Part shown: in pieces, positions 30,878 to 39,144 of the stretch
How the letters are laid out: each line of letters starts with the position of its first letter
Numbering within the stretch: position 1 is the stretch's first letter
Source of the DNA: Rhodospirillales bacterium
Lineage (GTDB): Bacteria > Pseudomonadota > Alphaproteobacteria > CACIAM-22H2
Direction of reading: 5' to 3'
NCBI GenBank assembly: GCA_016794025.1
Contig: JAEUKX010000073.1
Location: 1 to 48,229, forward strand
DNA length: 48,229 nucleotides
The notes under the pieces: model-generated
Database searches by the model: none
Seen by the model: the letters and a program-made list of their open reading frames with translations, nothing else
Told to the model about the DNA's origin: nothing
Made by a program: the position numbers and the translations under genes

Positions 30878-32872
30878 TTAGTTCCTTCCCAGATTGATGA
30901 GGGTGTCGAACATCGTGCGGACCGTCTGGAGCACCTGCGCGGACGCCTGGTAGGCGTTCTGCAGGATCACGAGCTGGGCCATCTCGTTGTCGACCGACAC
31001 GCCGACCGCGTTGCGGAAGGTCTGGTCGGTCTGGAAACGAAGGCGTTCGCTGTCTGTCGCGTTCTTCTGCGAGGACGCCGTGCCCTGCGCGGCGTAGGAC
31101 AGCACCGAGGCCATCGTGTTGGCGATGGTGAGCGAGCCCTGGATGATGCCGGTGTTGTTGAGCGAGGCGAGCGAAGCGGCCGGCAGCGGGATCGCGTCGA
31201 AGGTCGCGTTCGCCTGCAGGCTCAGCGCCTGGTTGACGTTCGAGGCGGCCGAACGGGCGATCGTCGCCGTGCCGGCGGTGAGTGCCGGATTGACCTGCAG
31301 CATCGAGGCGGTGGTCGGCAGGTTGCCGAGCGCCGGCTCGATCACGTAGACGCTGTTGGCGCCGGGCGCGGTCGAGAAGGCGGGGCTGACCGTCAGCGTG
31401 TTCGCCGTGTTGCTGGCGATGATGCCGACCTGGCCGGCGCCCGTGCCCGACAGGATGCGCACCTGGTAGGAGATGCCGGCAGCCGTCGGCGCGAACTGGT
31501 TCACCGTCCAGGTGTTGTTCGCGTCGGTCACCGTCGTCGTCGTGCCGGCTGTCGCCGAACCGGTCAGCAGCGGGCCCGTGACGGACTGGATCGTGTACTG
31601 GCTGGTGCTGTCGGTCGAGGCGAGGCCGGGCGCCGTGATCGTCGTCGCCGTGCTCGCCGTGATGATCGCCGAGGAGCCCTTGCCCTGCCCGGCAGTGATC
31701 GTGACGCGATAGTAGAGCGCTGCCGTCGGGGCATAGGCGCCGAACGCGGCACCGCCGTCGGTGAGGCCGCCGCCGATCGAGGTCGCGGTCGCCGTGCCCG
31801 AGGTGATCGTCGTCGCCGTCGTGGCGGACGCGGGGACGGCGAGGTTCGAGAAGGTGAAGAAGTTCGCGGCAAGCTCGGTGCTGAACGAGTTGCCGGTGTT
31901 GTAGGCATTGTTGACGACCGCGGCGATCTGGTTCGCCATCTGGTCGACCTGGTTGACGTACTTGCGAAGCAGGCCATCGGCCGGATCGGTCGAGGTCATC
32001 ACCTGCTGCGAGAAGGTCGTCGTGTCGGAATAGCCCGCGCGCAGCTTGATGAGCGCGTCGAGCTGGCCCGACTGGAAGGCGGTCGACTGCACGGGCGTCG
32101 CCACGCCGTTGACGGTGACCTGCACCTGGTTCGTGGTCGCGTTGAAGCTGAACGTCGGCGGCACGCTGCCCGCGACGAGCGTCTGGCCGCCCGAGGTGAT
32201 GATCTGCAGCGCCGCCGTGCCGGTGCCGAGCACCTGGACCTTGGTGATCTTGGCGAGCTGGCGGACGATCGAGTCCATCCGGTCCTGCAGGTCGCCCACC
32301 GGCTGGCCGGTCGAGGACTGCGTGACGAGCTGGGTGTTGAGGGAGTAGGCCTCCTGCACGAGCGTGTTCAGCGTCGACAGGTTCGTGCCGATGTCGGCCA
32401 GGATCTGGCTGTCGATCTTCGGCGGATTATCGGAAAGCTGGTTGAGCGCCGTGGCGAGCTGCTGGCCCTGGATGACGATGTTGCGCGAGAGGTTCGTGTT
32501 CTCGGGGCTCGCCTCGAAATCGGTCCACGCCTGCTGGAACGCCTGCAGCTGTTCGGTGATGGCGGGCTTCTCGGCATCCGCATCGAGGAACTGCGCGACG
32601 AACTTGAGGTAGGTCGCCTTCACGGTATCGGCGGCGGTGTCGGCCGTACGCGCCAGCAGGTCGTTCTGCAGCGACTGGTTCACCGTGCGCGTGATCGACG
32701 CGATGTTGACGCCCGTCGGCAGCCCGCCCACGGCCGGGGTCACGAGGTTGGCGACCTTGCGCGTGTAGTCCGGCTGCTGGGCGTTCGCGACGTTGGCTGA
32801 AACCAGTCGCGACTGCTGCTGCAGCGTCAGGAGGGCGCTGAGGGAGGAGTTGAGGGCGGCGGACAGCGACAT
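30878..32872 (-). CDS. flgK: Hook-filament junction protein FlgK (HAP1) with two inserted beta repeats
   Basis: 664 residues from ATG 32872. An ATG at 32923 would add 17 residues and run close to the promoter. FlgK sits between hook and filament. N-terminal axial motif: LVSANVANAQQPDYTRKV (about 23-40); C-terminal: VGVSVDNEMAQLVILQNAYQ and ASAQVLQTVRTMFDTLINL. Two similar segments at about 353-428 and 437-513 (YYRVTITAGQGKGSSAII and SYQVRILSGTGAGQVGII as core strands) are inserted in the surface-exposed part and lengthen the protein beyond the usual 450-550. GGAG lies 9 nt before the start; sigma-54 promoter at 32931-32945. Confidence 0.94.
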   Translation of the reverse strand: MSLSAALNSSLSALLTLQQQSRLVSANVANAQQPDYTRKVANLVTPAVGGLPTGVNIASITRTVNQSLQNDLLARTADTAADTVKATYLKFVAQFLDADAEKPAITEQLQAFQQAWTDFEASPENTNLSRNIVIQGQQLATALNQLSDNPPKIDSQILADIGTNLSTLNTLVQEAYSLNTQLVTQSSTGQPVGDLQDRMDSIVRQLAKITKVQVLGTGTAALQIITSGGQTLVAGSVPPTFSFNATTNQVQVTVNGVATPVQSTAFQSGQLDALIKLRAGYSDTTTFSQQVMTSTDPADGLLRKYVNQVDQMANQIAAVVNNAYNTGNSFSTELAANFFTFSNLAVPASATTATTITSGTATATSIGGGLTDGGAAFGAYAPTAALYYRVTITAGQGKGSSAIITASTATTITAPGLASTDSTSQYTIQSVTGPLLTGSATAGTTTTVTDANNTWTVNQFAPTAAGISYQVRILSGTGAGQVGIIASNTANTLTVSPAFSTAPGANSVYVIEPALGNLPTTASMLQVNPALTAGTATIARSAASNVNQALSLQANATFDAIPLPAASLASLNNTGIIQGSLTIANTMASVLSYAAQGTASSQKNATDSERLRFQTDQTFRNAVGVSVDNEMAQLVILQNAYQASAQVLQTVRTMFDTLINLGRN

Positions 32873-32930
32873 GGACTTGGCTCCGGTTTGGAAGCCCCGT
32901 GGTCGGGAGGCTCCCTTCCCCAAGACATTC

Positions 32931-32945
32931 GCAACCGGTGTGCCA
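32931..32945 (-). promoter_or_regulatory. Sigma-54 promoter of flgKL
   Basis: TGGCACACCGGTTGC on the minus strand matches TGGCAC-N5-TTGC perfectly, the best of the five in the window. The expected start is about 12 bp downstream, near 32920, leaving about 48 nt of leader. Confidence 0.85.
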
Positions 32946-33040
32946 GCCCGGGACGAACCCTATCTATCTGTAAATCATAAATATTCTAAAATTCCCGGCG
33001 CTGGCAGGCTGGCCATCCCGGTCCTCCCGGCATGTTCGAC

Positions 33041-33057
33041 CCGGCAGGTTTTGCCGC
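33041..33057. promoter_or_regulatory. Candidate FlbD-binding palindrome upstream of flgK
   Basis: CCGGCA-GGTTT-TGCCGC, 11 of 12 arm positions, centre 104 bp upstream of the flgK sigma-54 promoter. Confidence 0.5.
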
Positions 33058-33069
33058 CTTCAGGAAATG

Positions 33070-33102
33070 AAAAGGCCGCCGGCGCGGGTGCATCGGCGGC
33101 CT
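33070..33102 (-). terminator. Intrinsic terminator after flaF2
   Basis: On the minus strand GGCCGCC/GGCGGCC arms (33095-33102 and 33074-33080) with a 14-nt loop, followed by TTTTCATTT. It ends the flaF2 transcript before the flgK promoter. Confidence 0.7.
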
Positions 33103-33126
33103 GTTTCAGCGGGCGGGTCCGGGGGG

Positions 33127-33567
33127 TCAGCTCGAAACGGAGAGCCCCGATCCGACCGGCCGGTTGCCCGCCGGCGGCGCTGCCGGGGCGGGCCGTGCGG
33201 CACCGGCCGCAGCACTCGGCTGCGGGGCCAGGCCTTCCATGATCGTGCGATTGACGTTGATCAGCGCATCGATATCGCCATTGCCGTCGAGCACCTGGAT
33301 GGTCTCGCGCCCGACCCAAAGGCCGATGCCGATGATCTGCGCCCTCAGTTCCCGGGGAAGCTGGTTGCCGTCGCTGGACAGGTCGATGATGAAGGCGTCC
33401 CAGACCTTCTTGTTCCAGAGCAGCGCGTCGACGAACTCCGCGGTCCCGCGCTTGCCTTCCTTGGCGCGCGTCAGTGCGCCGCAGACCTGCGCAAGCAGGC
33501 GGTACTCGGTCGAGCGCGGATTCTCGGTCGTGTTCTGCGCCCGGCCATAAGCCTGATAACCGCTCAT
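33127..33567 (-). CDS. FlaF paralogue (copy 2)
   Basis: 146 residues from ATG 33567. FlaF family motifs recur: STEYRLLAQVCGALTRAKEG, NKKVWDAFIIDLSSDGNQLP, REL, and DIDALINVNRTIMEGL. It differs from copy 1 throughout and carries a Pro/Ala-rich C-terminal tail of about 30 residues (APAAPPAGNRPVGSG). FlaF assists flagellin export or translation; a second copy next to flgK may serve another substrate or phase. The minus-strand promoter region contains a CtrA-like TTAA-N8-TTAA. Its own terminator follows. Confidence 0.85.
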   Translation of the reverse strand: MSGYQAYGRAQNTTENPRSTEYRLLAQVCGALTRAKEGKRGTAEFVDALLWNKKVWDAFIIDLSSDGNQLPRELRAQIIGIGLWVGRETIQVLDGNGDIDALINVNRTIMEGLAPQPSAAAGAARPAPAAPPAGNRPVGSGLSVSS

Positions 33568-33623
33568 CGTCCCTCGCCGCTCCCTCGCTTCGTCAAAGGC
33601 TTACCAAAATCGCACGCCAATCC

Positions 33624-33639
33624 TTAACAGATACTTTAA
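33624..33639. promoter_or_regulatory. CtrA-like box between flaF2 and glycosyltransferase E
   Basis: TTAA-CAGATACT-TTAA. The CtrA consensus has N7; here the spacer is N8 (or TTAA-N7-TTTA). It lies 57 bp upstream of flaF2 and 69 bp upstream of the divergent glycosyltransferase. The same N8 spacing occurs at sciP. Confidence 0.3.
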
Positions 33640-33707
33640 TCGAGTCCGGCGCGTCTTGCACGCCGCAATTCGGCCGCCGGAACCGGTGCCGCTACACTGC
33701 GAGAGGC

Positions 33708-35870
33708 ATGTCCGATTCGCCTCTCCAGTCCGCCCTCGCCCTGCATCAGGCCGGCGATCTCGCCGCGGCGGAAGGGCTTTACGCCGCGCATCTGGCCGGC
33801 AGCCCCGACGACAGCGAAGCGCTGCATCTTCTCGGCGTCCTGAAACACCAGTCCGGCCGCTCTGCCGACGGCCGTGCCCTTGTCGCGCGTGCGGTCGGGC
33901 TTGCACCGGAGGTCGGCGCCTATCGCGCCAATCTCGCGATGATTGCGGCCGCACTCGGCGATAACGCGGCCGCACTCGACGCGCTTGCCGTTGCCTGCAG
34001 GCTCCAGCCGGCGCTCGAACCGGCCGTCCGCGCGCTTCGCGCCGGCTGCGCGCTCGCGCTCGGCCGGTACGCCGAAGCCGCGGCCGATTTCGCGGCACTT
34101 GCGCAAGCCAATCCCGAGGATGCCGGCGCATGGCGCGGGCTGGCGCTGGCACGCCATGCCGGCGGCGATCCGCGCGGCGCCATTCCGGCCTACCGGCGCA
34201 CGCTCGCCCGCCGGGACGACGATCTTGCGGCCGGGAACGGCCTGGGCGCGGCACTGCTCGAAACCGGTCAAGGCGGCGAGGCGCTGGCCGTGCTCGAGCG
34301 CACGGCCGCGCGCGCACAGGCACCGTGGGGGCCGCTGCTCGCCAATCTCGGCAACGCGAGGCGCGCCTCGGGCGACCTGGCCGGCGCCATCGAAGCGCTG
34401 GAACGTGCCAGCGCATGCGATCCCGACAATGCCACGACCTTGGCCAACCGCGCCGCGATCCTGAGCGAAGCGGGCCGCATCGGCGAGGCCGAACAATGCG
34501 CCCGGCGCGCGCTTGCGCTGGCGCCGGACGACGGTGCCGCCCGTGCGAACCTCGCCGCATGCCGCTTCGATGCCGGTTCGGTCGCCGAGGCGATCGCGCT
34601 CTGGCGCGGCCTCCCCGACGACCGCGTGGCCGCCTCCAACGCGATCTACGCCTCGAACTTCCACGACGGCACCGATACGCAGGCGATCGTCGCCGCCTCG
34701 CGTCACTGGGCCGAACGCTTCGCGCCACCCTCGCTTGCCGCGGCTTCGACCGGCTTCGCGCGGTCACGCGATCCCGATCGCCGCCTGCGCGTGGGCTTCG
34801 TGTCGCCGGACCTGCGCTCGCACTCGGTTGCCTGGTTCCTGTTGCCGGTGCTTGAGGCGTTCGACCGGACCGGTTTCGAACTGCATGCGTTTGCCGAATT
34901 GCCGGTCGAGGATCCGGTCACGGCGCGCCTGCGCCAACATTTCGACGGCTGGCGCGCAAGCGACGGGCTCGACGACGACGCGCTTGCCGGCGCGATCCGC
35001 GCGGCGGGGATCGACATCCTCGTTGACCTCGCCGGACATACCGCCGGCAACCGGCTCGGCGCGTTCTCGCGCCGTTCGGCGCCCGTGCAGATGACATGGC
35101 TGGGTTATCCCGAAACGACGGGGATCGCGGCGATCGACTGGCGCCTTTCCGATGCGATTGTCGATACGGCCGACGCACCTGCCGGGTCCGAGCGAATCCT
35201 GCGGCTCGAAGGCGGATACCACTGCTACCGGTTGCCGGATGGCGCGCCGGCCGTCCGCGCGCGGGATGCGGGGCCCGTCGTCTTCGCCTCGTTCAACAAC
35301 TGGCCCAAGCATTCGCCGGCCTGCTTGCGCCTTTGGGCCGACATCCTGTCCCGCGTACCGGGGTCCCGGCTGCTGCTGAAGAACAAGTCGATGTTTGACA
35401 CAAGCGTGCGGGAGGCCGCGATCGCGGCACTTGTCGCGCATGGCATCGCGCGCGACAGGATCGAGACGCTTGCCCGCGTCGCCGATCCGCTGGGTCATCT
35501 GGCACTCTATGGCGGGGTCGACATCGCGCTCGATCCGTTTCCCTATAACGGCGTGACGACGACATGCGAGGCGCTGTCGATGGGCGTACCCGTCATCGCC
35601 CTTTCCGGTTCGACGCGAGCCGGCCGCGTGGCCGCAAGCCTGCTGACGCACGCGGGCTGCGCCGAGCTGGTCGCCCGCACGCCGGCCGAATATGTCGATC
35701 TCGCCGTCCGGCTGGCCGGTGACCGGGCCCGGATCGCCGGCTACAGGTCGACGCTGCGAACGCGCGTCGAGACGTCCCGGCTCGGCGATGCGGCCGCCTT
35801 CGCGCGGGAGCTGGCGGGCGCTTTCCGGGCCGCCTGGGCCGGATGGTGCCGGGAAAATCCTGCCGGGTGA
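33708..35870 (+). CDS. TPR-GT41 (SPINDLY/OGT-like, FlmG-like) glycosyltransferase E
   Basis: 720 residues from ATG 33708 with GAGAGG upstream. About nine TPRs (residues 1-320, beginning LQSALALHQAGDLAAAEGLY) and a complete GT41 region: RLRVGFVSPDLRSHSVAWFL, GIDILVDLAGHTAGNRLGAF, VQMTWLGYPETTG, FASFNNWPKHSPACLRLWAD and DPFPYNGVTTTCEALSMGVP. The fifth such enzyme in the window, standing alone next to flaF2 and upstream of fliK. Its last codons contain the palindrome proposed as FlbD site of fliK. Inferred role: flagellin glycosylation, as for Caulobacter FlmG. Confidence 0.88.
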   Translation: MSDSPLQSALALHQAGDLAAAEGLYAAHLAGSPDDSEALHLLGVLKHQSGRSADGRALVARAVGLAPEVGAYRANLAMIAAALGDNAAALDALAVACRLQPALEPAVRALRAGCALALGRYAEAAADFAALAQANPEDAGAWRGLALARHAGGDPRGAIPAYRRTLARRDDDLAAGNGLGAALLETGQGGEALAVLERTAARAQAPWGPLLANLGNARRASGDLAGAIEALERASACDPDNATTLANRAAILSEAGRIGEAEQCARRALALAPDDGAARANLAACRFDAGSVAEAIALWRGLPDDRVAASNAIYASNFHDGTDTQAIVAASRHWAERFAPPSLAAASTGFARSRDPDRRLRVGFVSPDLRSHSVAWFLLPVLEAFDRTGFELHAFAELPVEDPVTARLRQHFDGWRASDGLDDDALAGAIRAAGIDILVDLAGHTAGNRLGAFSRRSAPVQMTWLGYPETTGIAAIDWRLSDAIVDTADAPAGSERILRLEGGYHCYRLPDGAPAVRARDAGPVVFASFNNWPKHSPACLRLWADILSRVPGSRLLLKNKSMFDTSVREAAIAALVAHGIARDRIETLARVADPLGHLALYGGVDIALDPFPYNGVTTTCEALSMGVPVIALSGSTRAGRVAASLLTHAGCAELVARTPAEYVDLAVRLAGDRARIAGYRSTLRTRVETSRLGDAAAFARELAGAFRAAWAGWCRENPAG
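35850..35866. promoter_or_regulatory. Candidate FlbD-binding site upstream of fliK
   Basis: CGGGAA-AATCC-TGCCGG, same right arm and spacer as the other sites and the same left-arm variant as at fliF. It lies in the last codons of glycosyltransferase E, centre 83 bp upstream of the fliK sigma-54 promoter, the same distance as at flgI. Confidence 0.45.
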
Positions 35871-35940
35871 TTTCTGCCCGAAGCAGAAACCGCCGGCCTG
35901 TCCGATCCGGGAAAATGAATGATTCCAGCGTGTTGATGGT

Positions 35941-35955
35941 TGGCCTCGGCCTTGC
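35941..35955 (+). promoter_or_regulatory. Sigma-54 promoter of fliK-flgD
   Basis: TGGCCTCGGCCTTGC: perfect TTGC and TGGC with correct spacing; the A and C of the -24 box and the next G are changed. A start near 35967 leaves about 30 nt before fliK. The preceding 35871-35889 holds a TTTCTGC/GCAGAAA hairpin without T-run. Confidence 0.6.
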
Positions 35956-35996
35956 TCATGTCAGGCCGACGCAAACTCGAACAACGAGTCCCGAAA

Positions 35997-37712
35997 ATGG
36001 CAATCAACGCGCTCGACAAGCTTCTCCACGGCGACCAGTCCGGCACCGCCGCCCGCCGGTCCACGACCTCGTCGACCGCCAAAGGGTTTTCGACGCTGCT
36101 CGATGCGCAGACCGCGCGCGCACGCTCGCAACCGGCGAGCCTCCATCCGGCCGAACTCCAGGGCCGCGACAACAAGCCGACGCTGAAGACCGTCGCGCGC
36201 GTCGAGCGCAAGGACGATGGCGAAGCCGCAAAGGCACAGACCGCGCGCCGCAAGGACGACGACCGCCCCGCCCGCGCCGACGCCCCCAATGCACGCGACG
36301 ACCGCGCGCGCGACGTGCGCCGGAACGACGATCGCCCCGCCGCAGCCGACCGCCCCAAGCGCGAAGACGCCGCCAAGCCGCAATCCGACGACGGCGCCGA
36401 CACGGCCAATGCCGCGGACGCCGCCAATGCCCCGCGCAAGGACCAGAAGGCGCCGAAGGCCGAAGGTTCGAAGAACGGCGCTGCGAAAGCGGCCGCTGCC
36501 GACACCGCTGCCCCGGCGCCGAAGCCGCAGGCTGCGGCCGAAGTGACGGCCGAAGCCGGCGACGCGATGCCGGCTGCCGCCGTCGAGGAAAGTGCCGACA
36601 CCGTTCCGCTCGCCGCTGCACCGGTCCCCGTCGCGCTCCCGGTCGCCGTTCCAGTCGCGGTCGTCGCGGTCGCGGTCCAGCCCGTCGTCGAGACGCCCGT
36701 CGAAGGCACGGCGGAACTTCCTGAAGAGGAAGCTGTCGTCAAGGATGCTGCCGCCGCGTCGGACAACGCCGCACAGCCGGCCGCGAAGCCCGCTGCCGAG
36801 GCGAAGGATCAGAAGGTTGCCGCCAAGGCCGCCGATCAGCAGATCGCCCTGCCCACCTCCACGCTCGCCGCCGACGCCAAGCCGGCGCCGACGACCGAGG
36901 AGTTCGCCGACTTCATGCTGCGCAGCGCCGCTGGTGCCCACGCGACTGCAGCCGGCGAAGCCGCCAAGGCCGATGGCAAAGCCGATGCCGAGACGCCGCA
37001 CGTGAGCGTGACGGTCGCCCAGCCGGTGGGCTCAGCCCCGGTTGCCGCGCCCGTCGCGCCCGTCACCGCGTTCGCGGCACAGGCCGTGGTCAGCAACGAC
37101 AACGCCGCGATTGAGGCCGTGAAGGCCGCCGGTGCGAAGGCCGCCGCGCCGATCGAAGGCGACGAGGCGAAACCTGTCGCCAAGGATCCGGTCGCGACCA
37201 GCGCCGGCTTCGCCCAGGCGCTCGATGCCGCCCGCTCGGCCGACGCACCCGACGCACCCAGGCCCGCCGCGCGCGCGCCGATCGTGCCGCCGCACGAGCA
37301 GGTCGCGGTCAACATCCGCAAGGCCGTGTCCGAAGGGCTCGACCAGATCAGCATCCGCCTCAACCCGGTCGAACTCGGCCGCATCGACGTGAAGCTCGAC
37401 GTGTCGAGCGACGGCACGCTGCGCGCCACGTTCGCCGCCGAGAAGCACCAGACCCTCGAACTGCTGAAGAACGACTCCCGCCAGCTCGAGAGTTCGCTCA
37501 CCCAGGCCGGCTTCAAGGCCGACGCGGGCGGGCTGAACTTCTCGCTGCGCGGCGACAACGGCGGCAACGCGCAGGCGTTCCGCGACTTCGGCGGCCAGGG
37601 CCAGAACCGCCAGGGCGGTCGCGAGGACGGCAGCGAACAGTCCGCCGCCCCCGCTCCCGCTGCCTATCCCCGCCGGCGCGCCGCCAACGGCCGCGTCGAC
37701 CTCAACGCCTGA
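35997..37712 (+). CDS. fliK: Flagellar hook-length control protein FliK
   Basis: 571 residues from ATG 35997. FliK is the exported ruler that stops hook growth and switches substrate specificity at FlhB. The N-terminal and central parts are long, disordered and Ala/Lys/Pro-rich, with charged repeats (RRKDDDRPARADAPNARDD) and a Val-rich stretch (ALPVAVPVAVVAVAV). The C-terminal Flg_hook domain (about 445-545) is clear: IRLNPVELGRIDVKLDVSSD and LLKNDSRQLESSLTQAGF. First gene of fliK-flgD-unknown. An upstream in-frame ATG would run through the sigma-54 promoter and is rejected. Confidence 0.93.
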   Translation: MAINALDKLLHGDQSGTAARRSTTSSTAKGFSTLLDAQTARARSQPASLHPAELQGRDNKPTLKTVARVERKDDGEAAKAQTARRKDDDRPARADAPNARDDRARDVRRNDDRPAAADRPKREDAAKPQSDDGADTANAADAANAPRKDQKAPKAEGSKNGAAKAAAADTAAPAPKPQAAAEVTAEAGDAMPAAAVEESADTVPLAAAPVPVALPVAVPVAVVAVAVQPVVETPVEGTAELPEEEAVVKDAAAASDNAAQPAAKPAAEAKDQKVAAKAADQQIALPTSTLAADAKPAPTTEEFADFMLRSAAGAHATAAGEAAKADGKADAETPHVSVTVAQPVGSAPVAAPVAPVTAFAAQAVVSNDNAAIEAVKAAGAKAAAPIEGDEAKPVAKDPVATSAGFAQALDAARSADAPDAPRPAARAPIVPPHEQVAVNIRKAVSEGLDQISIRLNPVELGRIDVKLDVSSDGTLRATFAAEKHQTLELLKNDSRQLESSLTQAGFKADAGGLNFSLRGDNGGNAQAFRDFGGQGQNRQGGREDGSEQSAAPAPAAYPRRRAANGRVDLNA

Positions 37713-37736
37713 TCCGAACGTAACGGAGATCCCGCC

Positions 37737-38429
37737 ATGGCTTCCTCAGTCGGCAACACCAGCAGCGCCTCCTCCGCGGCATCCGGCGCAGCCGCCGCCG
37801 CGAAGGCGACTTTCGGGAACAACTTCGACACGTTCCTGAAGATCCTGACCACGCAGCTGCAGAACCAGGATCCGACGTCGCCGATGGACACGACGACGTT
37901 CACCACGCAGCTCGTCCAGTTCTCGCAGGTCGAGCAGTCGATCCGGCAGAACTCGAACCTCGAGACGCTGATCCAGATGCAGCAGGCCACGCAGTCGGCC
38001 AATGCCGTCAACTACATCGGCAAGACGGTCGAGATGAGCGGCGACACGGTCGGGCTGGTCAACGGCCAGGGCACGATCACCTATACGCTGCCGCAGGAAG
38101 CCGCGCGCGTGATCGTCAGCGTCTACAACTCGAGCGGCCAGCTCGTCGCCCAGCAGGACGGCGAGACCAGCCAGGGCGATCATGCGCTGACCTGGAACGG
38201 TTACTCGAACGCCGGCACGCAGGTCGCCGACGGCACCTACAACGTGACCATCTCCGCGATGGACGGCGCCGGCAAGGAAATCCAGACCTCGAGCCGCGTC
38301 ATCGGCGAGGTGACGAAGGTCGACTACGCCGGCGGTACCGTCCTTCTCACGGTCAACGGGATCCAGCTTCCGATCTCGCAGCTCTCGACGGTCCGCGCCA
38401 CGCCGATCTCGACGACGACCGGCAGCTGA
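37737..38429 (+). CDS. flgD: Hook-capping scaffold protein FlgD
   Basis: 230 residues from ATG 37737 with CGGAGA upstream. FlgD caps the growing hook. N-terminal motif: FDTFLKILTTQLQNQDPTSP (about 30-49), MDTTTFTTQLVQFSQVEQSI. The C-terminal FlgD Ig-like domain (VIVSVYNSSGQLV, ALTWNGYSNAGTQVADGTYN) and Tudor-like part follow. Between fliK and the unknown gene; the stop overlaps the next start (TGATG). Confidence 0.96.
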   Translation: MASSVGNTSSASSAASGAAAAAKATFGNNFDTFLKILTTQLQNQDPTSPMDTTTFTTQLVQFSQVEQSIRQNSNLETLIQMQQATQSANAVNYIGKTVEMSGDTVGLVNGQGTITYTLPQEAARVIVSVYNSSGQLVAQQDGETSQGDHALTWNGYSNAGTQVADGTYNVTISAMDGAGKEIQTSSRVIGEVTKVDYAGGTVLLTVNGIQLPISQLSTVRATPISTTTGS

Positions 38430-39073
38430 TGCTCGTCTCGGCCCGCGCGGCCGAACGCAGCGAGGATGCCGGCCGCCCTGCCCTGCACGCGCCCCCGTCC
38501 GGCGCCGGAAGCCCCGGCACCGGACGGGCGTTTGCGCGGATGCTCCAGGACCGCCTCGCGCACGGCGGGATCAATCTGTCGATGCGGCGCTTCTCGCAGG
38601 ACGGGATCCAGATCTTCGTGCCCGAGCGCATGCCGCCCCATCTTCTCGCATGGCAGGCAACGCGCGCGCGTCACGTGCATTTCGCCGCCGGCGTTCCGCT
38701 TGCCGGCCCCCATGCGCGCGCCACGTGGCGCACCACGCTGCTGCCGGACCCTGCTTCGCTTGCCGCGTTCGGCGCACGCACCGGCCTTGCCGTCTTCGAC
38801 ACGGCCGGTCTTGCGGCCCGCTTCGAATTCGTCTGGGTCCGCGGTCCGTCGGGCTGGCAGATCGATCCGGGATCGGGGGCCGACGCCGGGTCCGAGCCGG
38901 CCCGGCGCGAGGTTACGCCCAGTCCCTTCGATGTCGAAGCCGTTCCCGCCGCACTTCACGGCATGTGGCCGGCCAGCTGCGGCCGCTGCCGGCGTTACAC
39001 GCTGGGCCGCAACGCCGGTCCGTCGCTGGCCCTTTGCCGGCGCGATTGCCTGCCAACGATCGGTCCTTTTTGA
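38429..39073 (+). CDS. Unknown protein coupled to flgD, with C-terminal cysteine motif
   Basis: 214 residues; ATG 38429 shares a base with the flgD stop. No family recognised. The N-terminus is flexible; a region about 40-150 alternates charge and hydrophobicity (QDGIQIFVPERMPPHLLAWQ, WRTTLLPDPASLAAFGARTG), suggesting a folded domain. The C-terminus holds SCGRCRRYTL followed by LALCRRDC, that is CxxC and CxxxC, a possible metal site. No signal peptide. It lies between flgD and sciP, so a flagellar or cell-cycle link is likely. Confidence 0.65.
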   Translation: MLVSARAAERSEDAGRPALHAPPSGAGSPGTGRAFARMLQDRLAHGGINLSMRRFSQDGIQIFVPERMPPHLLAWQATRARHVHFAAGVPLAGPHARATWRTTLLPDPASLAAFGARTGLAVFDTAGLAARFEFVWVRGPSGWQIDPGSGADAGSEPARREVTPSPFDVEAVPAALHGMWPASCGRCRRYTLGRNAGPSLALCRRDCLPTIGPF

Positions 39074-39085
39074 CCCCCTGGAGCC

Positions 39086-39118
39086 TTAAGCAAATGTTTA
39101 AGAACGCGGACGTAGATT
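39086..39118 (+). promoter_or_regulatory. Promoter of sciP with CtrA-like box
   Basis: TTAA-GCAAATGT-TTAA (39086-39101; N8, one more than the CtrA consensus) sits over the -35 region of a -10 TAGATT (39113-39118). Start expected near 39125, 20 nt before ATG 39145. In Caulobacter sciP is activated by CtrA, and the location agrees. Confidence 0.45.
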
Positions 39119-39144
39119 CGACCCCATCGCTCTTCCAAGGAGCC

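Noticed and set aside
29648..32800. A 1050-codon plus-strand frame over flgL-flgK
   Set aside because: Antisense shadow of flgL and flgK with repetitive Arg/Gly/Asp composition.
35871..35889. Terminator after glycosyltransferase E
   Set aside because: A 7-bp TTTCTGC/GCAGAAA hairpin without a following T-run on either strand.
39094..39096. ATG 39094 as the start of sciP
   Set aside because: It lies inside the CtrA-like box and upstream of the likely transcription start; ATG 39145 has a ribosome site.
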